A DNA stretch of 64,000 nucleotides from an uncultured Bacilli bacterium (GTDB lineage Bacteria; Bacillota_I; Bacilli_A; RF39; UBA660), in NCBI GenBank assembly GCA_934149245.1, contig CAKPER010000002.1:1-64000 (forward strand), given 5' to 3'. Below the pieces are notes generated by a model. It did not search any database, was not told the DNA's origin, and worked only from the letters and a program-made list of their open reading frames with translations. Shown piece after piece: positions 26,572-35,494 of this stretch (within the stretch, counting starts at the first letter, position 1; each line of letters begins with the position of its first letter). The position numbers and the translations under genes are program-made.

Positions 26572-26883
26572 TTAATTTAAAATACTATTAATATCCATTT
26601 TCTGATATAAAACTCTTACAATAGTAATTATTTTATCATTTTCATTTATAGTATAAAACATAAGAAAATTTTTAACTTTAATACTTCTATAACTGTTCTC
26701 TAAATTTGAAGTTGTTATATATTCAGAAAAGCTATAAGGAAAACTTAAAATATTATTTGCACTTTCTATGAAACACTTAGCTAAATTAATTGCAGCAGTG
26801 GTATTTTGTAAGGTATTAGAGATATAATATATAATATCATCTATATCTTTTTTGGCAATTGGTAAAAATTCTAATTTATACAT
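26572..26883 (-). CDS. RelE/ParE-type toxin
   Basis: 103 residues with the family pattern: an N-terminal YKLEFLPIAKKDIDDIIYYI helix-strand start, KCFIESANNILSFP, then RSIKVKNFLMFYTI and IITIVRVLYQKMD at the C-terminus. The RVLYQKMD tail resembles the RelE/YafQ catalytic-side end. RelE-type toxins cleave mRNA at the ribosome, ParE-type inhibit gyrase; the sequence leans to the former but cannot settle it. It follows the antitoxin stop by one base. Confidence 0.85.
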   Translation of the reverse strand: MYKLEFLPIAKKDIDDIIYYISNTLQNTTAAINLAKCFIESANNILSFPYSFSEYITTSNLENSYRSIKVKNFLMFYTINENDKIITIVRVLYQKMDINSILN

Positions 26884-26884
26884 A

Positions 26885-27166
26885 CTACCCTTTATTAATA
26901 ATATTATTCATACTATTTTCTATATCATTTATGGTATATCTTTTAGAAGTACTATTTATTTCTGCTTCAGCTTCTTTCAATTTTTCATAAATCATTTCAT
27001 CAGCTGTACTAGCTTTTACTTCAAATGGTATTTTTTGTTCTCTCAAAACAGCTTTTATAAACATATTCACAGCTGTTGAAACATTCATTCCAACATTATT
27101 ACAAAACTTTTCAAAATTCTTTTTATCATTTGCATCTATTCTGACATTTAAAGTTAATGATTCCAT
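26885..27166 (-). CDS. RelB/DinJ-type antitoxin
   Basis: The ATG at 27166 is preceded by AGAGGGA; a longer frame starts before the promoter spacer ends and is unlikely. 93 residues begin MESLTLNVRIDANDKKNFEK and continue with NVGMNVSTAVNMFIKAVLRE, the ribbon-helix-helix DNA-binding pattern of RelB/DinJ. The C-terminal part would wrap the toxin. Such antitoxins repress their own promoter. Confidence 0.88.
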   Translation of the reverse strand: MESLTLNVRIDANDKKNFEKFCNNVGMNVSTAVNMFIKAVLREQKIPFEVKASTADEMIYEKLKEAEAEINSTSKRYTINDIENSMNNIINKG

Positions 27167-27188
27167 ATTATCCCTCTTTTCTAAACTA

Positions 27189-27217
27189 AGTATATAATTG
27201 TTGTGTGTATTTGTCAA
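27189..27217 (-). promoter_or_regulatory. Autoregulated promoter of the toxin-antitoxin operon
   Basis: TTGACA and TATACT on the minus strand have a 17-bp spacer. The -35 box lies inside an inverted repeat, GTATT-GACA-AATAC, a plausible RelB operator. Confidence 0.75.
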
Positions 27218-27473
27218 TACAATGTGTATATATATTAATACAAAGTATTTTTGTATACGATTATTACTAAAAATATATTAAAGCTATAATAGTAGAATAA
27301 ATTTTTTCAGTAATGGGAAAATTACCCCTTATTTTTATCTGCAAAATTTTGTGTTTATCTGTATTTTTTTAATATTTTATCATTCTTATTATTTTTATTT
27401 TTTTATCAAATCTTTAAAAGCCTTTGAAAATAAAGGCTTATTTTGACTGTAGTTATCAGTTATATAGTAGGAC

Positions 27474-28466
27474 TTACCCTGTTACAGGAATTAATCCTAC
27501 AACCACCATTAAATTAAGTAAAGTTTGAAATGCTAATCCAAAAGTAATTCCAAAAGCCAAATATTTTCCAAATTTATTTTCACAATGTTTACTTATTCTA
27601 AAACCTCTATAAATAATAATTATAAATAAAGAAGCTACTATTAAAATACCTAAAAAACCAAATTCTTCACTAATTATAGAAAAGATAAAATCGGTCTGTG
27701 GCTCTGGTAGATAAAAATGTTTTTGAATACTATTTTTAAAACCAACTCCCATTAAACCAGCTGGTCCTATTGCATACAGGCTCTGAATTATTTGAAAACC
27801 ACTACCAAGTGGATCGGTCCAGGGATTTAAAAAAGATACTATTCTTTTTAATCTATAAGGTGCCACTATTATCAACAAAACTATACCAACTAAACCAAGT
27901 AATCCCATTTTTATAAAAAATGACATATTAACACCACTTATAAATAATAATCCTACTATAGTTACAACAATTATTACTCCCGTTCCGAAATCAGGTTGTA
28001 ACATAATAAGAGCAAATACTAGCATTAAAACTATTAAAATAGGTAATACTCCTGTTTTAACATTTTTTAATATTTTTTCATTTTGCGTTAAATATTTTGA
28101 TGTAAAAATAATCATTCCTAGTTTTGTAAACTCACTAGGTTGAATACCAAATCCGCCTATTCCAAACCAACTTCTAGAACCATTTCTTACAGAACCAATT
28201 CCTGGAATTAAAACTAATACTAATAATAAAATACAACTAAAAAATATTAAATTGGCTCTATTTAAATATTTAGTATAAGGAACTTTTAACATCATATACA
28301 TAATAATATAACCAATTACTAAAAATATACTCTGGGTAATAACAAATTTATAAGGATTATTAAATTTGTATTCAGCCCAAACATAAGATGATGAATATAT
28401 CATAGTAACACCAAATAGTGATATAATTATAATAGCAAATAAAAGAATTAAATCTATATTTTTCAT
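27474..28466 (-). pseudogene. 5' part of an FtsW/SpoVE-type SEDS gene, interrupted by the element
   Basis: Residues 1-329 are intact host sequence: membrane helices, GSRSWFGIGGFGIQPSE, LNPWTDPLGSGFQIIQSLYA, HFYLPEPQTDFIF and GLIPVT. These are the diagnostic loops of the FtsW/SpoVE branch. FtsW and SpoVE are lipid II polymerases for septal or spore peptidoglycan. After GTAACA-GG the frame enters the element and stops at once (TAA, 27474). The lost C-terminus contains the last helix and the SYGGSS motif, so the truncated product is probably inactive. GGAGGTAGC precedes the ATG. Confidence 0.93.
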
Positions 28467-28672
28467 GCTACCTCCTAAAGTAATGCTAACTTTCTTAATA
28501 AATATATCTTAAATCTATTAATTTAACATTAGTTTTCTTCTCATAATCTTCTATAAAATATTATTTATAAATGATATTAAATATGCTATTTGTCTGTAAA
28601 GTTAGTTTTAGATTATTGTAAATTATGATTGAATGTGTTATATATAAAATGTATTTTTTAGGAGGTGATTTA

Positions 28673-30457
28673 ATGAGAGAATATCTTTTAAGTATCAAAA
28701 GTGAAATAGAAAGAGTTGAAGTAATAAAAAAAATAGACAGTGATAAAGAAAAATCTAGGTGTTTAGAATTAATTTCTTCTCCTAAATTAAAAGCTGATAT
28801 TATCAAAAGTTTTATAAGTGATGAAGAAAAGTGTAAGTATTTGGAAATATTATCTGATGACTATATTAGGGCTACTATTATTACAAGTTTTCATGATGAT
28901 AATCTTAAAGCAAATTTTATAAGAGTTTTAAAAGATGATTTATCTAAAATTAATATTATTAGAAGTATTAAAGATAAGCAACTTAGAATAAATTGTTTAG
29001 TAAATATTAAAAATATCAAGTATATAAGAAATATAATAGATCATGCTGAATATTTAGATACAATTATTATTCCAAATAAATTAATTGAAAAATATGCTAA
29101 TTATTATAAAGTCAAGTTGTCTAGACTTAATAGTTTTATCTCTAAATTTGGCTACAAAATACTATGGATGATAGATAACGACAACATCAAAGATGCTCTA
29201 AGGCTAAACAAGACAGATTTTTATAAATATATGGAACTATTTAAAGAAATAAATCTATTTTTAAATAATAATGATATTAATAATGCTACTAATTCAATAC
29301 TTCAAAGAGAATTTAGATTAAAAAGACATGATATTTATTCAGTATATGGTATCCTAGAAGCAGCAATATCAACCAAAAATAAAGATAATATTATAAAAAT
29401 AATTAATGAAATAAGTAATTATGTTGATATAGATTTATTTATAAAGCCTCTAGGTTTATCAAGACAAGACTTTTTAAATAGTATTTTAGAAGGAAAAAAT
29501 AAAAATATTTTACATGATATTACTAATAAATATATAATGTTAAAGAGAAATGAATATGTAAGAGAAAGACAAAAACATTTAAAAAAAGAGCTAAATCTTA
29601 CTCAAAAATATGATAAAAAATTTATAACCAATAAAGTTATTACAACTACATCTACTAATGATATTCTAACTCTTATATCCAAGTGTAATAAAAATAGATT
29701 ATCAAGTCAAGCTCTAGAGCTTATAAAGAATGAGAAAGTTTTAAGCGAAATAATTAACTTTAAAAAAGATCCTAGCAGGTGTCAAAATAAAAAGGCTATC
29801 TTTCCTTATTTAAAAATCTTTAATGAAATTCTAACTAATTTATATGATATGGATCTTCTAAAAACTTCTGTTAAAGATGAAGAGTGCAAATATGTCTATA
29901 TTATAGATAATGTTAGTGCTGATACTTTAGTTAGTGTTACTAGTTTTTTTAATGTTGAAAAAATGATAGAGAATATTTTTAATAACTCTGCTTTGTATAA
30001 TCAGTTGCTCCAGGATTTAGATAAATATAAGTTTATAGGAAGTCTAGATATATACACTAATATAGTAAAAAATGCTGATTTAGATTATAGTAGTAGTACT
30101 GTTGCTAGTTTTATTAGTAATTATGATAGAATAACAAAGTATATTAAGGATTATAATATAATTCCATCATTCACAACTCTTATGGAGGTTGCTGGTGTTT
30201 ATGATAGTAGCTCTTATAAATATGAAATATTATTTGGTAGGGAAAATAGCAAACTATTAGTCCATAATCTACCAGCTAATAGTGCTTCTATGTCTAAAAA
30301 TCTCAGACTAGAAAATGCTATTTATTATATTAATATTATGTATAAAAGAAAGTACATAACTGTACCACCAATTGATGAAGATATATCTATAAATGGTAAA
30401 AACATAAATATTAATTTAGGAAATTTTACTGATATGATTAATTTAACTTATGGCTAA
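28673..30457 (+). CDS. Unknown protein with N-terminal 26-residue helical repeats
   Basis: The ATG at 28673 follows AGGAGGTG. 594 residues. From about residue 12 to 110 there are tandem units of about 26 residues, for example ELISSPKLKADIIKSFISD, EILSDDYIRATIITSFHDD and RVLKDDLSKINIIRSIKD, predicted paired helices as in alpha-solenoids. The rest is helical without known motifs and ends in a short beta-rich tail. No membrane segment. It is followed by two small genes, probably one operon. Function unknown. Confidence 0.65.
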   Translation: MREYLLSIKSEIERVEVIKKIDSDKEKSRCLELISSPKLKADIIKSFISDEEKCKYLEILSDDYIRATIITSFHDDNLKANFIRVLKDDLSKINIIRSIKDKQLRINCLVNIKNIKYIRNIIDHAEYLDTIIIPNKLIEKYANYYKVKLSRLNSFISKFGYKILWMIDNDNIKDALRLNKTDFYKYMELFKEINLFLNNNDINNATNSILQREFRLKRHDIYSVYGILEAAISTKNKDNIIKIINEISNYVDIDLFIKPLGLSRQDFLNSILEGKNKNILHDITNKYIMLKRNEYVRERQKHLKKELNLTQKYDKKFITNKVITTTSTNDILTLISKCNKNRLSSQALELIKNEKVLSEIINFKKDPSRCQNKKAIFPYLKIFNEILTNLYDMDLLKTSVKDEECKYVYIIDNVSADTLVSVTSFFNVEKMIENIFNNSALYNQLLQDLDKYKFIGSLDIYTNIVKNADLDYSSSTVASFISNYDRITKYIKDYNIIPSFTTLMEVAGVYDSSSYKYEILFGRENSKLLVHNLPANSASMSKNLRLENAIYYINIMYKRKYITVPPIDEDISINGKNININLGNFTDMINLTYG

Positions 30458-30472
30458 AGAACAGGCTCTTGT

Positions 30473-31219
30473 ATGAGAATAGGGGGAACAGGGGCAACTT
30501 TGTTTGATTTTTGTCTGAAAAATGATAATGGTTTTCATATTTGTTTGCGTGATAAAAATAGTATGAACTTTATTAGTCGAGTAAGTGGATTCAGAAATGG
30601 TAACACGGTCTTTTTAAATCAACTTAGAAATAGTGTTCTAGCAACTTATGATGATTATGATATAGTTAGTGCCATTAAAGTAGTTGCAGATATGTTAATT
30701 GAAAGAACTAAAGATAGTAAGTTTCCTATTGCTAATGTTATTATATCATCTGATTTTGCTATGAATAAATATGTAGACTTAATAGAAAATTTAGAAATTA
30801 ATGATAGTAGAGATGGTTATGATTATTTTTATGCTGATGTAGAAAATAGTGGTATTGTATTAGCAAGTAGTAATAATAAAAAGTTAGTTCCAATAGAATT
30901 AGGAACTAATAATTGTTCTAAATATTTAGTTAATCGAAAGAAGGTTCATGAATATGATGCTGGTGTTCAAGATGATTTTTCTGATAAAATAGCAAGTATT
31001 CAAATTATTGATCAAGTATTAGAAGATATTCCTTTTGAAGATTGTGATTATATTGTTCCAAATGGAATTGTTAAATGTTATATAGGTGAGGATTGGTATT
31101 TAACTAAAGATATAGATGGTAACATTCAGAAATATATTATGTCTAATTCTAATAATAAGGAATTAGCTCTAGAAGAAATTAATAATATATTAGCTAAAAA
31201 CAAGATAAGAAAAAGGTAA
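30473..31219 (+). CDS. Unknown cytosolic protein
   Basis: 248 residues from the ATG at 30473. That ATG lacks a good ribosome site, and a TTG at 30500 preceded by AGGGG is an alternative start. Mixed alpha/beta with no recognised family. Located between the helical repeat protein and an OB-fold-like gene, with only 13-16 bp gaps, so co-transcribed. Confidence 0.55.
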   Translation: MRIGGTGATLFDFCLKNDNGFHICLRDKNSMNFISRVSGFRNGNTVFLNQLRNSVLATYDDYDIVSAIKVVADMLIERTKDSKFPIANVIISSDFAMNKYVDLIENLEINDSRDGYDYFYADVENSGIVLASSNNKKLVPIELGTNNCSKYLVNRKKVHEYDAGVQDDFSDKIASIQIIDQVLEDIPFEDCDYIVPNGIVKCYIGEDWYLTKDIDGNIQKYIMSNSNNKELALEEINNILAKNKIRKR

Positions 31220-31232
31220 GGAGGTAATTAAT

Positions 31233-31469
31233 ATGGTATTGAAAAGAGAAATAGGTTCTGGAAAAGTAATTGATTATGATGGAAGCTTTGGCTCTATTAA
31301 AGATAATAATCAAAATGAATATTTATTTTCTAAAGATGATATTTTAGATAAAAAAGATATTAAAATAGGGGGAATTGTTACTTTTGAAAAAGAAATTCAA
31401 AAAAATATAGAAGTACCTTCGGTTAAGAGAGCTAGATTTGTAAGGTGTCGAAAAAAGCAAAAATATTAA
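31233..31469 (+). CDS. Cold-shock-like OB-fold small protein
   Basis: 78 residues whose core, GSGKVIDYDGSFGSIKD then EYLFSKDDI and GGIVTFEKEI, follows the order of cold-shock domains (GxVKWF..GFGFI, DVFVH, V.FE). The RNA-binding aromatic residues of classical CSPs are only partly kept. Possibly a nucleic-acid-binding partner of the two preceding unknowns. RBS AAGGAGG. Confidence 0.6.
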   Translation: MVLKREIGSGKVIDYDGSFGSIKDNNQNEYLFSKDDILDKKDIKIGGIVTFEKEIQKNIEVPSVKRARFVRCRKKQKY

Positions 31470-31477
31470 ACTTGTAG

Positions 31478-31505
31478 TTGACAAAAACTGATTAAGTGCT
31501 ATAAT
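31478..31505 (+). promoter_or_regulatory. Promoter of the amidoligase operon
   Basis: TTGACA and TATAAT with a 16-bp spacer, plus TGC directly before the -10 box. Confidence 0.75.
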
Positions 31506-31530
31506 ATTTTTCTATCAAGGGGGATTTAAT

Positions 31531-32487
31531 ATGTGGTATGATGAGTTAGAAAAACGTAATACAATTAATTTGCCATCTGATGTTACTTTTGGCGTGGAAA
31601 TAGAATTTGCTAAGGCTAGTAAGCTTTATGTTGAGGATGAAATAGAAACTGGATTTAAAAATAATATTTTAAATAAAAATTGGAAAGTTGAAAATGAAAA
31701 AACACTATATGAAAGTGGTGTTTGCTATTCTATCTATGGAGGAGAAGCAGTTAGTGATATTTTAATTGATTCTAAGAGTGATTGGAATGGTATCTCTTAT
31801 GTTTGTGATTCTATAAAGAAATATAGAGGAAAAATAAATCAAAATTGTGGTGCTCATGTTCATATTGGCGAAAATATATTTGCTAGTAATTTAAAATATT
31901 ATGCAAGATTTATGAAACTTTGGACAATATATGAAGAGATTATTACAAGATTTTGTTTTGGAGAATATAGTACTCCTAGAAGAAGTTTTTATAATTTTTC
32001 AGGAACTTGCACTAATTTATTTAAACATATAGATTTGTTTTACAAGAATGATAAAGTAATTAGAAGTTTTGATGAATTTATTAGTTGTTATTCTAGATTT
32101 AAAAATGAAGCTGTTAGCTTTTATGGAGTAGATAAACAAAATATTTTAAAAAAGTATGGTTCTGATGTTGATTGGGAACATTATAAAACTATAGAATTTA
32201 GAGCTGGGAATGGAACACTAAATCCTGTTATTTGGCAAAATTATGTTAATTTATATACCAAATTAATGCTAATATGTCTAGATGATTCTAAAGATTGGGA
32301 TATGATAGATAAATTATTTTATAAAAATATTGAACAAGAAGATTTTAGTCTTGATATTAATATTCCTAAAGCTTTAGAGTTTGTTGATTTAATATTTGAT
32401 AACAATATAGATAAAGAGTACTTTTTAACTCAATATCTAAAGAAAGATAAAAGTGATATTAAGAAATTAATAAAAAGAATGGGGTGA
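31531..32487 (+). CDS. Putative amidoligase (COOH-NH2 ligase)
   Basis: 318 residues. FGVEIEFA near the N-terminus, NCGAHVHIGENIF in the middle and YKTIEFRAGNGTLNP near residue 230 are the characteristic motifs of the amidoligase family (glutamine-synthetase-like fold). The acidic residues and histidines bind Mg-ATP. The family forms amide bonds in peptide tags or secondary metabolites. It is followed after six bases by a class I glutamine amidotransferase-like gene, a pairing described for this family; the substrate is unknown. Confidence 0.85.
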   Translation: MWYDELEKRNTINLPSDVTFGVEIEFAKASKLYVEDEIETGFKNNILNKNWKVENEKTLYESGVCYSIYGGEAVSDILIDSKSDWNGISYVCDSIKKYRGKINQNCGAHVHIGENIFASNLKYYARFMKLWTIYEEIITRFCFGEYSTPRRSFYNFSGTCTNLFKHIDLFYKNDKVIRSFDEFISCYSRFKNEAVSFYGVDKQNILKKYGSDVDWEHYKTIEFRAGNGTLNPVIWQNYVNLYTKLMLICLDDSKDWDMIDKLFYKNIEQEDFSLDINIPKALEFVDLIFDNNIDKEYFLTQYLKKDKSDIKKLIKRMG

Positions 32488-32493
32488 TTTACT

Positions 32494-33186
32494 TTGAAAA
32501 TTATAGGTGTAGTAGGTAGGGCGTATTATAATAAAGATGATCAAAAAATTATGCAAGTAAATGAAGATATTAGAAGGGCTTTTTGTAAATATGATGATGT
32601 TACTATGATAGAAATATTACCACCAAATGATATTTATTATGTTACATCTAAGATGGGTGAAGATAAATTAGATAATATTTCATTAAATAAATTAAATTAT
32701 ATTCTAGAACTTTGCGATGGTTTTATAGTACCAGGTGGTAGCTATTGGTATAATTTTGATGAATATGTAATTGAATATGCTATTAACAAAAATAAACCTC
32801 TACTTTGTATTTGTTTAGGTTTTCAAGCACTATGTAGTAAATATTCTAAAGATAGAAATAAATTTGATATGACTAGTTCATGTAAAGACAATAGTCATTA
32901 TGGAGATAGTTATTCATATATTCATGATATTAATATATTAGATAATACTAAGCTAAAGAATATCTTAAAAGAAGATGTTATAAAAGTTAATAGTATTCAT
33001 AAATCTTATATAAATACAGAGTTTAACAAATTAGTAGTATCAGCTTATTCTAGCGATAATATAATAGAAGCTGTAGAAATTCCAAATCTAAATTTTGTTT
33101 TAGGAATACAGTGGCATCCAGAATATATAATGGATGATGCTTCTATTAAAATATTTGATAGTTTTGTAGATAGTATGAAAAAATAA
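32494..33186 (+). CDS. Class I glutamine amidotransferase-like / gamma-glutamyl hydrolase
   Basis: 230 residues with the peptidase C26/PuuD order: VPGGSYWYN, the nucleophile elbow LCICLGFQAL (Cys), then VNSIHKSY and the His-Glu pair in GIQWHPEY. Such enzymes hydrolyse gamma-glutamyl amides or deliver ammonia. Starts at TTG after GGGGTGA. Beside the amidoligase it may remove or edit the amide product, or act as a peptide-ligating/hydrolysing pair. Confidence 0.85.
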   Translation: MKIIGVVGRAYYNKDDQKIMQVNEDIRRAFCKYDDVTMIEILPPNDIYYVTSKMGEDKLDNISLNKLNYILELCDGFIVPGGSYWYNFDEYVIEYAINKNKPLLCICLGFQALCSKYSKDRNKFDMTSSCKDNSHYGDSYSYIHDINILDNTKLKNILKEDVIKVNSIHKSYINTEFNKLVVSAYSSDNIIEAVEIPNLNFVLGIQWHPEYIMDDASIKIFDSFVDSMKK

Positions 33187-33220
33187 AAAAATATAGAAAT
33201 TATTTATATTGTAAAACATG

Positions 33221-33252
33221 AAAAAGGCCTCTAAAAAAATAGAGGCTTTTTT
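33221..33252. terminator. Bidirectional terminator
   Basis: GCCTCTA and TAGAGGC form a stem flanked by A5 on one side and T6 on the other, between converging genes. Confidence 0.85.
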
Positions 33253-33295
33253 GATACTTTCAAAAACTAGAAATAATTTTAAATTTATTAAATAA

Positions 33296-34237
33296 TTATA
33301 TATCTTGTAGTTTAAATTTTTCTTTTATCCAATTATAAATATATCCCATAATGTCTTTAGAATTAGTTTCTCTTAATATATCATGTCTTAAATTAGGATA
33401 AATTTTTAAAGTAACATCATTAATATTAGCTTTTTTATATAATTTATAAACTTTTTTTACTCCGTTTCCATTATTTCCAACTGGATCACTACCACCAGAA
33501 ATTAGTAAAATAGGAATATCTTTTTCAATATTATTTATTGAAGATTTATTACAAGTGGAAATCATACTACAAAGTAATTCTCTAAATAATCCGATTGAGA
33601 AATCACTTCCTCTATTTGGATCGTTTATATACTTATCCAATTCGATATTATTAGCACATAGCCAGTCATATTCAGTCCTATTAGGTTTAAATTTTTGATT
33701 ATATGTTTCAAATGTTAATTTATGTATTAAAGGAGTTGATTCTTTTTCATTATTTTTTTTGGCTTCATTATTAACTAATTTTAAAAGTAATTTCAAAATT
33801 AAAGGATTATTATATCCCGTTCCAACTAAAATAGTTCCATCAATTTCTTTATGATATTTTTGTAAATAATCTCTAACGGCAAAAGAACCAAGTGAAAATC
33901 CTAACAATATATAAGGTACATTAGGATATTCTTCTTTTGTCTTTTGTGTAAGTGTATGAATATCCTCAACAATATACTTCCAACTTCCTGTTGGACCACA
34001 ATACATTTTCTCACTATTATCTATTAACGATTTTCCATGACCTAAATGATCGTTACCTACAACGATAAATCCCAAGTTAGTAAAAAATTCAGCAAATTCC
34101 TTATATCTTAGTATATATTCTGTTACTCCGTGTGCTACTTGTATTACCCCTAAAATTTTCTTATCAGTTGTCCATTTAACAGCATGAATATTAGTTTTTT
34201 CATTTGCTGATAAATAATTAAATTCTTCCATCTTCAT
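33296..34237 (-). CDS. Alpha/beta hydrolase, monoacylglycerol-lipase-like
   Basis: 313 residues of serine hydrolase fold: HGVTEYILRY, GHGKSL in the oxyanion/cap region, the nucleophile elbow GFSLGS, then ISGGSDPVG (Asp) and LRHDILRE (His). The VAHGVTE...GNDHLGHGKS arrangement is that of lysophospholipase/monoglyceride lipases. No signal peptide, so cytosolic. Single gene. Confidence 0.85.
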   Translation of the reverse strand: MKMEEFNYLSANEKTNIHAVKWTTDKKILGVIQVAHGVTEYILRYKEFAEFFTNLGFIVVGNDHLGHGKSLIDNSEKMYCGPTGSWKYIVEDIHTLTQKTKEEYPNVPYILLGFSLGSFAVRDYLQKYHKEIDGTILVGTGYNNPLILKLLLKLVNNEAKKNNEKESTPLIHKLTFETYNQKFKPNRTEYDWLCANNIELDKYINDPNRGSDFSIGLFRELLCSMISTCNKSSINNIEKDIPILLISGGSDPVGNNGNGVKKVYKLYKKANINDVTLKIYPNLRHDILRETNSKDIMGYIYNWIKEKFKLQDI

Positions 34238-34408
34238 AATAATCCACCTTACTTTAAATATATTATGCCATAAAATTATCTAAAATAAAAGCTCTATTTA
34301 AAATATATAAATCATTAATTATATTTTAGATTTTTATCTCTAGATTAAATTATTGATATATGGACTAAATTTCATTATCTTTTCATATTATTTTTATAGG
34401 TGAATTGT

Positions 34409-35494
34409 ATGAAGAAAATATTAGTAAGTATAATGTTATTTTTTATCTTTATATCAAGTGCTAATGCAAGTGTGAGTAGTGCTAGTGAATATATTTTGTT
34501 AGAGCAGAAAACAGGTAGGATTTTAGAAGGCAAGAACTATAATACACCCTTATTAATTGCCTCTATTACCAAAATAATGACAGCTGTAATAGCAATAGAA
34601 TCTGGAAAATTAGATAAAGAACTTACTGTTGATGATACTATCTTAAAGGCATATGGCTCAGGTGTTTATATCGAAATTGGTGAAAAAATGACTTTAAGGG
34701 ACTTATTATATGGCTTAATGTTAAGAAGTGGAAATGATGCAGCATTAATGATTGCTAAATATACATCTGGTAGCGTTTCTAAATTTGTTGAGCAAATGAA
34801 TAAAAAGGCCAATGAATTAGGGATGATTAATACCAAATTTGTCAATCCTAGTGGCTTAGATAATGAAGATGGTGGCAACTATTCAACTGCATATGACATG
34901 GCCATATTAACAAGATATGCTATGGCAAATAAAGATTATCGTGAAATTACAAAAACTAAAAGCTACAAATTACAAACCAATAAAAAGACTTATATTTGGA
35001 AAAATAAAAATAAATTATTAAATTATGATTACATAACTGGTGGTAAGACAGGATATACAGATAAAGCAAGAAGAACATTAGTCTCAACTGCTAGTAAAAA
35101 CAATATTGATTTGATAGTTGTAACTCTAAAAGATAGTGATGATTGGAATACACATAAATCATTGTATGAAAAAGCCTATAGTGAATATAAATTATATAAA
35201 TTTCAAGATAAAAATAAGTTAAATATCAAAGATAAAAATAAGTATAAAGGTAAATTGTATCTAAAAAAAGATGTGGTAATACCAGTAAAAGAAGCTGAAC
35301 TTAATAATATGAGTTCTAAAATAAAATTATTATCAACTTCTAAAAAAAAGAATAATTCTAAAGTAGGGGAGTATCAAATATATTTAGATAAAGTTATGAT
35401 TTATAAAGAAGATATTTATTTAAAAAGAAAGACTAAGAGTAATTCTAAGAAAAAGAGTTATCTTTTTGATAAGATTAAGGAGAATTTTACATGA
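34409..35494 (+). CDS. D-alanyl-D-alanine carboxypeptidase (DacF/DacB-like)
   Basis: ATG 34409 follows AGGTG. 361 residues with a signal peptide ending near NANA/SVS. The penicillin-binding motifs are all present: SITK (SxxK serine), RSGN (SxN) and GGKTG (KTG). The C-terminal part is short and basic. It trims the terminal D-Ala of peptidoglycan stem peptides outside the membrane. It overlaps spmA by four bases, reproducing the dacB-spmA-spmB order of Bacillus spore-cortex operons. Confidence 0.9.
   Translation: MKKILVSIMLFFIFISSANASVSSASEYILLEQKTGRILEGKNYNTPLLIASITKIMTAVIAIESGKLDKELTVDDTILKAYGSGVYIEIGEKMTLRDLLYGLMLRSGNDAALMIAKYTSGSVSKFVEQMNKKANELGMINTKFVNPSGLDNEDGGNYSTAYDMAILTRYAMANKDYREITKTKSYKLQTNKKTYIWKNKNKLLNYDYITGGKTGYTDKARRTLVSTASKNNIDLIVVTLKDSDDWNTHKSLYEKAYSEYKLYKFQDKNKLNIKDKNKYKGKLYLKKDVVIPVKEAELNNMSSKIKLLSTSKKKNNSKVGEYQIYLDKVMIYKEDIYLKRKTKSNSKKKSYLFDKIKENFT

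Larger units (their letters stand above)
24533..27479 (-). mobile_element. 2.9-kb serine-recombinase/toxin-antitoxin element inserted in the FtsW/SpoVE gene
   Basis: Both junctions contain the dinucleotide CC on the plus strand (GG in the host-gene sense), at 24533-24534 and 27478-27479. One copy plus the interior is 2945 bp. Host sequence rejoins in frame as GTAACA-GG-TGTTAC, a perfect inverted repeat about the GG. The element ends rejoin as ACTTAG-GG-GTAAGT, symmetric at five of six arm positions. Inside are a large serine recombinase preceded by two micro-ORFs, and an antitoxin/toxin pair. All are on the same strand as the host gene. No replication, mobilisation or phage genes are present. 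Confidence 0.88.

Noticed and set aside
30473..30500. TTG at 30500 as definite start
   Set aside because: The ribosome site is somewhat better there, but ATG 30473 cannot be excluded; left as alternative.
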